Part shown: piece by piece, positions 31,467 to 39,697 of the stretch
How positions within the stretch are numbered: the first letter of the stretch is position 1
Layout: every line of letters starts with the position of its first letter
Source of the DNA: Modestobacter sp. L9-4
GTDB taxonomy: Bacteria > Actinomycetota > Actinomycetes > Mycobacteriales > Geodermatophilaceae
Length of the DNA: 64,000 nt
Direction: 5' to 3'
NCBI RefSeq assembly: GCF_019112525.1
Contig: NZ_CP077800.1
Span: forward strand, 1,674,001 to 1,738,000
Translations under genes and position numbers: made by a program
The notes under the pieces: model-generated
Told to the model about the DNA's origin: nothing
Seen by the model: only the letters and a program-made list of their open reading frames with translations
Database searches by the model: none

Positions 31467-31940
31467 TCACGCCTGTGCGCCGGTGTGGGCGTCCACCAGG
31501 GCGGTGAGCTCCTCGGGCCGGGGCGCTCCGCTGCTGCGCCCGATCAGGGCACCGTCGCGGTCCAGGTAGAACAGCGTGGGGGTGCGCCGGACGTCGAGGG
31601 CGCGCACCTCCTCGAGGTGGCTCTCCGCGTCGACGTGCAGGTAGGACAGCCCCGGGCGGGTGGTCTGCAGCTGCTGCAGCCGCGCCCGGGTCGCCCGGCA
31701 GGGGCCGCAGAAGGCGGTGGAGAACTGCACGACGGTCAGGTCGGCGTCCTGCGGACGCGCCCCGAGCCCCTGCAGCACGGCGAGCTCTCCCACGACGGCC
31801 TCCTCGGTCACCTGGCGCACGGCGCCGTTGCGCACGCGCAGCCACCACGCGGCGACGGCGGTCAGCACCAGCGCAGCGGCCAGCACCACCAGACCCGTCG
31901 TGTCCACGACACCTGCGAACCGGTCGGCCCGCGCCGGCAT
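31467..31940 (-). CDS. thiX: Membrane-anchored thioredoxin-like protein (ThiX)
   Basis: 157 residues. One N-terminal transmembrane helix (GLVVLAAALVLTAVAAWWL) precedes a thioredoxin fold with STAFCGPCRATRARL as active site and RRTPTLFYL with the cis-Pro. M. tuberculosis ThiX (Rv0816c) holds the same place next to cysA2-sseC. By the positive-inside rule the basic LRVRNGAVR after the helix suggests the thioredoxin domain is cytoplasmic. ATG 31940 lies 3 bases after the upstream stop; GTG 31907 is an alternative. Confidence 0.88.
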   Translation of the reverse strand: MPARADRFAGVVDTTGLVVLAAALVLTAVAAWWLRVRNGAVRQVTEEAVVGELAVLQGLGARPQDADLTVVQFSTAFCGPCRATRARLQQLQTTRPGLSYLHVDAESHLEEVRALDVRRTPTLFYLDRDGALIGRSSGAPRPEELTALVDAHTGAQA

Positions 31941-31943
31941 TCC

Positions 31944-32654
31944 TCAGCCCGACAGCACCGTGTCGGTCGCCTCGACCCGGACGTCGACGCCGTCGGCCGC
32001 CGGGACGGCGCTGGTCAGCTGCAGACCGAAGGGCAGCGCGGGCACCGGGTAGCGCAGGTCCAGCAGGCCCGCGGCCCGCCGGAGCACCGCGTCGGGCACC
32101 TGGAGCGAGCCGGCCGAGGCGTCGCCGACGTCGATGACGACGTCACCGCCCTCCAGCCGCACCGTGCCCGTGGCGGTGAGCGGGACCTCGGTCCCGAGCA
32201 CCTCCACCCGCCGGGTGACCCGGATGCCGTCCCCCTCCTGCGCCAGCACGGTGTCGCCGCCGAGCTGCTGGGCCAGCAGCGCGTAGGAGATCGTCGCCGT
32301 CCCGTCGACCCGGTCGACCGGGATCTGCTGCACCGAGCCGGACAGGACGTCGGACAACGGCACGTGCACCCCCCGCAGCGACACGTCCGCGTGCGTCCCG
32401 GCCGGCTGGCCGAGCTGCTCGGCGGTCAGCTGCAGCCGGACGTCGCGGTACTCCCCGCGCAGCGCCTGGGTGAGGAAGGGGAACCCGGTGATGTCGACCT
32501 CCGGCGGGCCGGCCAGCCCGCCGCGCTGCGCCACCTGCGTGGCGACCCGGTCCTCGGCGATGCCGACGCCGACCCGGTCGACGACGACCAGCAGGCCCAG
32601 CACGAGCAGCAGCAGGAACACCAGGGCGCCCAGGCAGCCGGCCCGGCGGGTCAC
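31944..32654 (-). CDS. lmeA: LmeA-family phospholipid-binding protein (DUF2993)
   Basis: 236 residues with an N-terminal signal anchor ([19 protein letters not shown]) and a DUF2993 domain starting with the family block [20 protein letters not shown]. The M. tuberculosis counterpart Rv0817c (LmeA) is periplasmic, binds phospholipid and is needed for lipomannan elongation. The GTG start overlaps the upstream stop as GTGA. Confidence 0.9.
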   Translation of the reverse strand: MTRRAGCLGALVFLLLLVLGLLVVVDRVGVGIAEDRVATQVAQRGGLAGPPEVDITGFPFLTQALRGEYRDVRLQLTAEQLGQPAGTHADVSLRGVHVPLSDVLSGSVQQIPVDRVDGTATISYALLAQQLGGDTVLAQEGDGIRVTRRVEVLGTEVPLTATGTVRLEGGDVVIDVGDASAGSLQVPDAVLRRAAGLLDLRYPVPALPFGLQLTSAVPAADGVDVRVEATDTVLSG

Positions 32655-33472
32655 CCGGTGCCCGACAGGGCGAGCGCGTAGGCCACCGGTGCGACGGCGG
32701 CCAGCGGCAGGACCGCCTGCACCACCGGCAGCGCCCAGCTGGACGCACCGCGCTCGGCCACCACGTAGGAGGCGCCGACCGCCATCAGCGCCGCCACGCC
32801 CCCGAGCGCCGCCCCGTAGACCGACGCCGACAGCGAGTCGGCCAGGTCACCGCCGTCGCGCCGCAGCAGCGCGACCGCCACCGCGACCAGGACCGACACG
32901 ACCAGGCCGAGCAGGCCGCGCGGCACGCCGTCGGCGATCTGCGGCCGGGGCAGGACCAGGTCGACCAGGTGGCCGGCCAGCAGCGCGGCCCCGACCGCCA
33001 GCACCGCGGTCAGCGCAGCGTGCTCACCGTCGTCGACCCGGGCCACCGCCAGCAGCACGGCCAGCGAGCCCACCGAGCACAGCAGCAGGACGACGCCGGC
33101 CAGCGAGGCCACCAGGTAGCGACGCGGCGGCGGACGGGTCATCTGGTGGACGACCGCGAGCAGGAAGCCCAGCCCCAGGACGGCGAGCAGCCAGTCCAGC
33201 TCGGGCCGGTCGGGGAGCACCATCGCCAGGTCGGCACCGACCGAGGCGAGCGCACCCAGCGCCAGGGAGCCGGCGAACCCGCGGATGCCGGTGGCCACCA
33301 CCCAGGCGGCCACGAGCGCGAGCTGCAGCACGAGCACGGCGGCGAACCGGCCGGTGTCCTCGAGGGCCACCGGCAGCAGCGCCGCCAGGGCCGTCGCCAC
33401 GACCACGGCACCGGCGGCGGGGAGGTGGTGCACGCGGCGGGACAGCTCCACGTCCACGCCGGTCGCCGTCAC
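32651..33472 (-). CDS. Integral membrane protein of unknown function
   Basis: 273 residues with roughly eight hydrophobic helices, including [34 protein letters not shown] and [17 protein letters not shown]. No catalytic motif is visible, and the basic RPPPRRY loop is the most polar stretch. It is coupled by GTGA overlap to lmeA, so it may serve lipoglycan or envelope assembly. Divergent from glnR with about 150 bases between. Confidence 0.8.
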   Translation of the reverse strand: MTATGVDVELSRRVHHLPAAGAVVVATALAALLPVALEDTGRFAAVLVLQLALVAAWVVATGIRGFAGSLALGALASVGADLAMVLPDRPELDWLLAVLGLGFLLAVVHQMTRPPPRRYLVASLAGVVLLLCSVGSLAVLLAVARVDDGEHAALTAVLAVGAALLAGHLVDLVLPRPQIADGVPRGLLGLVVSVLVAVAVALLRRDGGDLADSLSASVYGAALGGVAALMAVGASYVVAERGASSWALPVVQAVLPLAAVAPVAYALALSGTG

Positions 33473-33621
33473 CCCGCGATCGTCCCAGAGACCCGCGGCC
33501 CGGGCGTGCGGACCCGCCCGGCCGACGAGGGAGACCTGGTGGGCCCGGCAGTCCGCTATCCTGCCCTCTCACCTCGACAGCGCGGTCGACGGCCTGGGAC
33601 CACGCCCCAGTGAGGAGAGAC

Positions 33622-34359
33622 ATGCGACTCGTGCTCATGACCTCGGCCCGGCAGGCCACCACGGAGGTCCTCCCCGCCCTCGGGCTGCTGGCCCACCAGG
33701 TGCGCGTCGTGGCCCCCGAGCTGTCCAGCCTGCTCGACGGTGACGCCGGTGACGTCGTCCTCGTCGACGCCCGGCACGACCTCGTCTCCGCCCGCACGCT
33801 GTGCTCCCTGCTCGCCTCCACCGGCGTGGCCGCCTCGCTGGTCGCCGTCCTCTCCGAGGGCGGGCTGGTCGCGCTGTCGGCCGACTGGGGTGTCGACGAC
33901 GTCGTCCTGGACACCGCCGGCCCCGCCGAGGTCGACGCCCGGCTGAAGTGGGCCACCGCCCGGCGGCTGGCCGCGGCCACCCCGGCCGACGGCGGCGAGG
34001 GCGGTGTGACCAAGGCCGGCGAGCTCGTCATCGACGAGCACAGCTACTCGGCCAAGCTCCGCGGTCGCCCGCTGGACCTGACCTACAAGGAGTTCGAGCT
34101 CCTCAAGTACCTCGCCCAGCACCCGGGCCGGGTCTTCTCCCGCGCGCAGCTGCTGCAGGAGATCTGGGGCTACGACTACTTCGGTGGCACCCGCACCGTC
34201 GACGTCCACGTCCGCCGGCTGCGCGCGAAGCTCGGCACCGAGCACGAGGCGCTCATCGGCACCGTGCGCAACGTCGGCTACAAGCTCGACCAGCAGGTCG
34301 CCGACGCCACCACCGCGGCGAACGTCGCCGCGACCGACGCCGGCACCGCCCTCAGCTGA
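33622..34359 (+). CDS. glnR: GlnR, OmpR-type nitrogen regulator
   Basis: 245 residues. An atypical receiver domain (~1-115) is followed by a winged helix ([20 protein letters not shown], then [16 protein letters not shown]). Streptomyces and mycobacterial GlnR have the same layout: an orphan receiver that works without phosphorylation. The position beside mshD matches M. tuberculosis Rv0818-Rv0819. It controls glnA, amtB and other nitrogen genes. ATG 33622 has GAGGAGA upstream. A TATCCT (about 33551-33556) further upstream may be a -10 box. Confidence 0.92.
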   Translation: MRLVLMTSARQATTEVLPALGLLAHQVRVVAPELSSLLDGDAGDVVLVDARHDLVSARTLCSLLASTGVAASLVAVLSEGGLVALSADWGVDDVVLDTAGPAEVDARLKWATARRLAAATPADGGEGGVTKAGELVIDEHSYSAKLRGRPLDLTYKEFELLKYLAQHPGRVFSRAQLLQEIWGYDYFGGTRTVDVHVRRLRAKLGTEHEALIGTVRNVGYKLDQQVADATTAANVAATDAGTALS

Positions 34360-34369
34360 GGCCGGACCA

Positions 34370-35362
34370 CTGAGCACCGAACCGCCCGCCCTGCTCGTCG
34401 AGGTCACCGACCGGCTCGCCCCTGCCGTCGTCACCGAGGTCGGGCTGCTGCTGGCGGCTGCCCTGGCCGCGGACGGCGTGCGGCCGGTATCCGAGGAGTC
34501 CGAGCTGCGGCTGGCGCACGGCGGCCCGGCGGGTGGCGCCGACGTCACCGTCCGCGACCCGGCCGGTGCGCTGGTCGGCTACGCCCGGCTGGAGCGGCCG
34601 GCCGAGGACCCCGACGCCGAGGCCGAGCTCGTCGTCGCACCGTCCGCCCGCCGTCGCGGGGTCGGGACGGCGCTGATCGGCCGGCTCGAGGAGCTCGCCG
34701 GCAGCCGGCCGCTGCGGGTGTGGGCGCACGGCGAGCTGCCCGGCTCCGCGGAGCTGGCCCGCAGCCGCGGGTACGAGCGCGCCCGGGTGCTGCTGCAGAT
34801 GCGCCGTCCGCTCGACGGCGTCGACCCCGACCCGCACCCGCGCCTGCCCGCCGGGGTGACCGTGTCGACCTTCCGGCCCGGCACCGACGAGGACGCCTGG
34901 CTGCACGTCAACGCCCGCGCCTTCGCCGCCCACCCCGAGCAGGGCCGGTGGACCACCGAGGACCTCGCCCTGCGCGAGGCCGAGGCGTGGTTCGACCCGG
35001 CCGGCTTCTTCCTCGCCTGGCGCGAGGTCTCCCCCGACGCCTCCCCCGACGCCGGGCCCGACGACGTCACCGCCGGCCGGCGGCTGCTGGGGTCGCACTG
35101 GACGAAGGTGCACCCGGCGGGTGAGGCCGGGGACGCCCCCGTCGGCGAGGTCTACGTGCTCGGCATCGACCCCGACGCACAGGGCACCGGCCTGGGCCGC
35201 GCACTCACCGACCTGGGGCTGGCGCACCTGCGGGGACAGGGTCTCTCGCACGTGCTGCTCTACGTCGAGGAGGACAACACCGCGGCCGTCGCGCTGTACG
35301 AGCGGAGCGGCTTCACGCGGTACCTGGTCGACGTCTCCTGGCGGAGCACGACCTCTCACTGA
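34370..35362 (+). CDS. mshD: Mycothiol synthase MshD
   Basis: 330 residues with two GNAT domains, the MshD architecture: N-terminal motif A as VVAPSARRRGVGTALI and C-terminal as LGIDPDAQGTGLGRALTD, ending ERSGFTRYLVDVSW. It acetylates Cys-GlcN-Ins, the last step of mycothiol synthesis begun by mshA. No ATG, GTG or TTG lies near the expected N-terminus. The best site is CTG 34370, 8 bases after TGAGG; the next in-frame GTG would remove about 36 residues. Located 10 bases after glnR, as in mycobacteria. Confidence 0.9.
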   Translation: MSTEPPALLVEVTDRLAPAVVTEVGLLLAAALAADGVRPVSEESELRLAHGGPAGGADVTVRDPAGALVGYARLERPAEDPDAEAELVVAPSARRRGVGTALIGRLEELAGSRPLRVWAHGELPGSAELARSRGYERARVLLQMRRPLDGVDPDPHPRLPAGVTVSTFRPGTDEDAWLHVNARAFAAHPEQGRWTTEDLALREAEAWFDPAGFFLAWREVSPDASPDAGPDDVTAGRRLLGSHWTKVHPAGEAGDAPVGEVYVLGIDPDAQGTGLGRALTDLGLAHLRGQGLSHVLLYVEEDNTAAVALYERSGFTRYLVDVSWRSTTSH

Positions 35363-35445
35363 GGGTGCAGTTCCGGTCCCCCACCGTCTCGCCGCGCGGT
35401 GGTTCACCCGTTGGACGTACAGCGTGTGCCGAGTCGTGGTCCACG

Positions 35446-35511
35446 TCTCAACCCGCGTTCACGCCTCGTTCACCGAGGGAGCCGGATCCGTCCATCTGGC
35501 CTGCTTAGCGT
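35446..35511 (+). promoter_or_regulatory. PHO box and promoter of pstS
   Basis: Two adjacent 11-base direct repeats, GTTCACGCCTC (35457-35467) and GTTCACCGAGG (35468-35478), fit the PhoP-box units of actinobacteria (GTTCACC-type repeats). A weaker third unit lies before them (35446-35456). TAGCGT (35506-35511) is a likely -10. The -35 region is poor, as expected for a PhoP-activated promoter. Confidence 0.75.
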
Positions 35512-35576
35512 CTTGCCACGTCACGCAGACCGCCCGGCTCCGACGCCCGGGCACCCTTCAGTTGAAAGGCACTGAG

Positions 35577-36704
35577 TTGAAGCTCAGCACCACGACGCGC
35601 GCCGCGGCTGTCTCCACCGCCCTCGCCGCCACCCTCGCCCTGGCCGCCTGTGGGGCGTCCAACGAGACCAGCTCGCCCGCCGCCGCCGCCACCGGCGGCA
35701 GTGCTGCGAGCAGCGCTCCCGAGCTCGAGGGCTCGCTCGTCGGCGCCGGCTCCAGCGCGCAGACCGCCGCCATGACCGCCTGGCAGGCCGGCTTCAACAC
35801 CATGCAGCCCGGCGTGACCTTCAGCTACGACCCGGTCGGCTCCGGCGGTGGCCGCGAGCAGTTCCTCGCCGGCAGCATCGACTTCGCCGGTTCGGACTCG
35901 GCCCTCAGCGACGACGAGCTCGCCAAGGCCACGACCGCCTGTGGCGACGGTGGCGTCTTCGAGCTGCCGAACTACATCTCCGCGATCGCCGTCATCTACA
36001 ACCTCGAGGGCGTCTCGGACCTGAACCTGGCCCCGGCCACCCTCGCCGGCATCTTCAGCGGCGCCATCACCACCTGGAACGCCCCCGAGATCGCCGCCGA
36101 CAACCCGGGCGTGACCCTGCCGGCCACCGCGATCGCGCCGGTGCACCGCAGCGACAAGTCGGGCACCACCAAGAACTTCACCGACTACCTGGCCTCCGCG
36201 GCCAAGGACGTCTGGACGAACAAGGCCGCCGACGAGTGGCCGATCCAGGGTGGCGAGGCCGCCAACGGCACCTCCGGTGTGGTCGACGCCGTCAAGGCCG
36301 GCGCCGGTGCCATCGGCTACGCCGACGAGAGCCAGGCCGCCGGCCTGAGCATCGCCAAGGTCAAGGTCGGCGACACCTTCGTCGCCCCCTCCCCCGAGGC
36401 CGCTGCCGCCGTCGTCGCCAACTCCGAGACCGTCTCCGGTCGCGGCGAGAACGACCTGGCCATCAAGGTCAACCGCACCACCACCTCGGCCGACGAGTAC
36501 CCGATCGTGCTGGTCAGCTACCACATCGGCTGCGTCGAGATGAAGGACAAGGCCAAGGCCGACGCCCTGAAGGCCTTCGAGACCTACGTGGTCAGCGAGG
36601 ACGGCCAGGCCGCCGCCGCCAAGAACGCCGGCAGCTCGCCGATCACCGACGACGCGCGCACCGCCGCCGAGAAGGTCATCGAGGCCATCACGGTCGCCAG
36701 CTGA
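35577..36704 (+). CDS. pstS: Phosphate-binding lipoprotein PstS
   Basis: 375 residues. Signal peptide with lipobox LAAC (ALAATLALAACG) for lipid attachment, then the PstS fold with phosphate contacts in GAGSSAQ, DPVGSGGGREQF, HRSDKSGTTKNF and NGTSGV. It delivers phosphate to PstCAB. TTG 35577 is the start, with GAAAGG 7 bases before it; no ATG or GTG fits the signal peptide. Preceded by a PHO box and followed by a hairpin that separates it from pstC. Confidence 0.95.
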   Translation: MKLSTTTRAAAVSTALAATLALAACGASNETSSPAAAATGGSAASSAPELEGSLVGAGSSAQTAAMTAWQAGFNTMQPGVTFSYDPVGSGGGREQFLAGSIDFAGSDSALSDDELAKATTACGDGGVFELPNYISAIAVIYNLEGVSDLNLAPATLAGIFSGAITTWNAPEIAADNPGVTLPATAIAPVHRSDKSGTTKNFTDYLASAAKDVWTNKAADEWPIQGGEAANGTSGVVDAVKAGAGAIGYADESQAAGLSIAKVKVGDTFVAPSPEAAAAVVANSETVSGRGENDLAIKVNRTTTSADEYPIVLVSYHIGCVEMKDKAKADALKAFETYVVSEDGQAAAAKNAGSSPITDDARTAAEKVIEAITVAS

Positions 36705-36728
36705 CCGACTGCTCCACGCTCTCCACGG

Positions 36729-36762
36729 CGGCCCGGGGTGTCCACCAGGACAGCCCGGGCCG
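36729..36762 (+). other. Stem-loop between pstS and pstC
   Basis: CGGCCCGGG and CCCGGGCCG (9-bp arms) with an inner TGTCC/GGACA stem and ACCA loop. It probably stabilises or partly terminates the pstS message so that PstS is made in excess over PstCAB. Confidence 0.7.
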
Positions 36763-36826
36763 TCGCAGCACGTGAACGACCCGCTCGATCCCTGGACACC
36801 GCAGCACTGATCCGACGGAGCCACCG

Positions 36827-37771
36827 GTGACGACCCTCACCGCACCACCCAGCCCGCCCCGCCCGAAGCGGCGCGTCGGCGACCGCATCTTCGCCGGCAG
36901 CGCCACCGGCGCCGGCATCCTCATCCTCATCGTGCTCGCCGGTGTGGCGGTCTTCCTCATCAGCGAGGCCCTGCCGGCGCTCACCGCCGACAGCGCCGAC
37001 CTGCCCGACGGGAAGTCGCTGGCCGGCTACATCGGTCCGCTCATCTTCGGCACCCTGGTGGCCGCGGTGATCGCCCTCGTGGTGGCCACCCCGCTGGCCA
37101 TCGCGATCGCGCTCTACATCACCCACTACGCGCCCAAGCGGCTCGCCGCGGCCATGGGCTACGTGATGGACCTGCTCGCCGCCGTGCCGAGCGTCGTCTA
37201 CGGCTTCTGGGGCATCGCGGCGCTTGCCCCGGCCCTCGTGCCGTTCTACAAGTGGCTGGAGACACACCTCGGGTTCATCCCGCTGTTCTCCGGTCCCGCC
37301 TCGGTCACCGGTCGCACGATGCTCACCGTCGGGCTGGTGCTCGCGGTGATGATCCTGCCGATCATCTCGGCCATCTCGCGCGAGGTCTTCAGCCAGGCAC
37401 CGGCCCTCCACCGGGAGGCCGCGCTCGCCCTGGGCGCCACCCGCTGGGAGATGATCAAGATGGCGGTGCTGCCCTACGGCAAGTCCGGCGTCATCGGTGG
37501 CGCCATGCTCGGCCTGGGCCGCGCGCTCGGCGAGACGCTCGCCGTGGCGATCATCCTGTCCGGCTCGGGCGGGGTGACGTTCAACCTGATCGGCAGCAGC
37601 AACCCCTCCACGATCGCGGCGAACATCGCGCTGCAGTTCCCCGAGTCCACGGGTCTGGCGGTCAACACGCTCATCGCCAGCGGCCTGGCACTCTTCCTGA
37701 TCACCCTGGCGGTCAACATGCTCGCCCGGTACATCGTCAACCGGCGCGCCGACTTCTCCGGAGCCAACTGA
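36827..37771 (+). CDS. pstC: Phosphate ABC transporter permease PstC
   Basis: 314 residues with six transmembrane helices; the permease-ATPase contact (EAA) loop is HREAALALGATRWEMIKMAV, with the family GRALGETLAVAI nearby. It forms the membrane channel with PstA. GTG 36827 has CGGAG upstream. The stop overlaps the pstA start by one base (TGATG). Confidence 0.94.
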   Translation: MTTLTAPPSPPRPKRRVGDRIFAGSATGAGILILIVLAGVAVFLISEALPALTADSADLPDGKSLAGYIGPLIFGTLVAAVIALVVATPLAIAIALYITHYAPKRLAAAMGYVMDLLAAVPSVVYGFWGIAALAPALVPFYKWLETHLGFIPLFSGPASVTGRTMLTVGLVLAVMILPIISAISREVFSQAPALHREAALALGATRWEMIKMAVLPYGKSGVIGGAMLGLGRALGETLAVAIILSGSGGVTFNLIGSSNPSTIAANIALQFPESTGLAVNTLIASGLALFLITLAVNMLARYIVNRRADFSGAN

Positions 37772-38856
37772 TGAGCACCCAGGCCCCCCTCGCCCCCGCG
37801 CCGGCCGCCGGTGCGTCGTCCGGACCGGTCCGCACCCAGCGGCACCTCCCCCGCTTCGCGGCCGCCGGCATCTTCCTGGCCGGCGTCGTCCTGGGCGCGC
37901 TGCTGACGGTGGTCACCACCGGCTCCAACATCCCGCTCACCGTCGTCTACGGCGTCGTCCTCGGCAGCCTGGCGGTGTACCTGGTCTCCCGGTCCGTCGA
38001 GGGCAGCCGGAAGGCCACCGACCGCTTCGTCACCACGGTCGTCACGTCGGCGTTCCTGCTGGCCATGGTGCCGCTGGTCTCGCTGATCTGGACGGTGCTG
38101 GAGAACGGGCTGCCGCGCCTGGACTCGACCTTCTTCAACTCCTCCATGCTGGGGGTCGTCGGTGAGGGCGGTGGCGCCTACCACGCCATCTTCGGCACGA
38201 TCATCATCACGGTGTTGGCCACGGTCATCTCGGTGCCGATCGGCCTGCTCACGGCGATCTACCTCGTCGAGTACGGCACCGGCCGCCTGAAGAAGGCCAT
38301 CACCTTCTTCGTCGACGTCATGACCGGCATCCCCTCGATCGTCGCCGGCCTCTTCGCCTACGCGCTGTTCGCGCTGCTCTTCGGCGGCGGGGTCCGGCTG
38401 GGCATCATGGGCGCCGTGGCGCTGTCGGTGCTGATGATCCCGGTGGTCGTGCGCTCCTCCGAGGAGGTCCTCAAGCTCGTCCCGAACGAGCTGCGCGAGG
38501 CCGCCTACGCGCTCGGGGTGCCCAAGTGGCGCACGATCGTCAAGATCGTCCTCCGCACCTCCATCGCCGGGCTGGGCACGGGCATCACGCTGTCGGTCGC
38601 CCGCGTGATCGGTGAGACCGCCCCGCTGCTGGTGACCGTCGGCATCATCACCGGCACGAACCTCAACCCGTTCGACGGCCGGATGGCCACACTGCCGGTG
38701 TTCGCCTTCTACCAGCTCACCCAGCCGGGCGTCCCTGCCCAGTTCGGGATCGAGCGGGCCTGGACGGCAGCCCTCGTGCTCATCATCCTGGTCATGGCGC
38801 TCAACGTCGTCGCCCGGTTGATCACCCGCCTCTTCGCCCCCAAGACCGGTCGCTGA
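37771..38856 (+). CDS. pstA: Phosphate ABC transporter permease PstA
   Basis: 361 residues. Two helices in the N-terminal extension are followed by the six-helix permease core with [20 protein letters not shown] as contact loop and [11 protein letters not shown] after it. The second subunit of the phosphate channel. The ATG overlaps the pstC stop. Longer than E. coli PstA because of the N-terminal extension, common in actinobacteria. Confidence 0.94.
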   Translation: MSTQAPLAPAPAAGASSGPVRTQRHLPRFAAAGIFLAGVVLGALLTVVTTGSNIPLTVVYGVVLGSLAVYLVSRSVEGSRKATDRFVTTVVTSAFLLAMVPLVSLIWTVLENGLPRLDSTFFNSSMLGVVGEGGGAYHAIFGTIIITVLATVISVPIGLLTAIYLVEYGTGRLKKAITFFVDVMTGIPSIVAGLFAYALFALLFGGGVRLGIMGAVALSVLMIPVVVRSSEEVLKLVPNELREAAYALGVPKWRTIVKIVLRTSIAGLGTGITLSVARVIGETAPLLVTVGIITGTNLNPFDGRMATLPVFAFYQLTQPGVPAQFGIERAWTAALVLIILVMALNVVARLITRLFAPKTGR

Positions 38857-38882
38857 CCGGAACGACACGGAGGACACCCCCT

Positions 38883-39662
38883 GTGGCCAAGCGCATCGAC
38901 GTCAGTGACCTGGACATCTACTACGGCAACTTCAAGGCCGTCGAGGGTGTCAACGTCTCCATCGAGCCGCGGAGCATCACCGCGCTCATCGGCCCCTCCG
39001 GCTGCGGCAAGTCCACGTTCCTGCGGTCGCTGAACCGCATGCACGAGGTCATCCCCGGCGCCCGCGTCGAGGGCAAGGTCGTCATCGACGGCCAGGACCT
39101 CTACGGCGCCGACGTCGACCCGGTCGACGTCCGCACCCAGATCGGCATGGTCTTCCAGCGGCCCAACCCCTTCCCGACCATGTCGATCTACGACAACGTC
39201 GTGGCCGGGGTGCGGCTGAACAACAAGCGGATGAAGAAGTCCGACATGGACGACCTCGTCGAGCGGTCGCTGAAGGGCGCCAACCTCTGGAACGAGGTCA
39301 AGGACCGCCTGAACCGCCCGGGCTCGGGTCTGTCCGGCGGCCAGCAGCAGCGGCTGTGCATCGCCCGCGCCATCGCGGTCGAGCCCGAGGTGCTGCTGAT
39401 GGACGAGCCGTGCTCGGCCCTGGACCCGATCTCCACGCTGGCCATCGAGGACCTGATGACCGAGCTCAAGGAGCGGTTCACCATCGTCATCGTCACCCAC
39501 AACATGCAGCAGGCTGCGCGGGTGAGCACCTCGACCGGGTTCTTCAACCTCAACGGCGTGGGCCAGCCCGGCCGGCTGATCGAGTTCAACCCGACCGAGA
39601 AGATCTTCAGCAACCCCGAGGAGAAGGCGACGGAGGACTACATCTCCGGTCGCTTCGGCTGA
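38883..39662 (+). CDS. pstB: Phosphate ABC transporter ATPase PstB
   Basis: 259 residues. Walker [11 protein letters not shown]-loop VFQRPNPFP, signature [14 protein letters not shown], Walker [13 protein letters not shown] and switch His [12 protein letters not shown]: all intact. It powers high-affinity phosphate uptake. GTG 38883 has GGAGGA upstream. A terminator hairpin follows. Confidence 0.96.
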   Translation: MAKRIDVSDLDIYYGNFKAVEGVNVSIEPRSITALIGPSGCGKSTFLRSLNRMHEVIPGARVEGKVVIDGQDLYGADVDPVDVRTQIGMVFQRPNPFPTMSIYDNVVAGVRLNNKRMKKSDMDDLVERSLKGANLWNEVKDRLNRPGSGLSGGQQQRLCIARAIAVEPEVLLMDEPCSALDPISTLAIEDLMTELKERFTIVIVTHNMQQAARVSTSTGFFNLNGVGQPGRLIEFNPTEKIFSNPEEKATEDYISGRFG

Positions 39663-39668
39663 GCGAGA

Positions 39669-39692
39669 TCCCCGGTGCACCTGCACCGGGGA
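39669..39692. terminator. pst operon terminator
   Basis: CCCCGGTGCA and TGCACCGGGG with a 2-base centre plus one outer T-A pair, 7 bases after the pstB stop and just before the convergent LCP gene end. Confidence 0.7.
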
Positions 39693-39697
39693 CGAGC

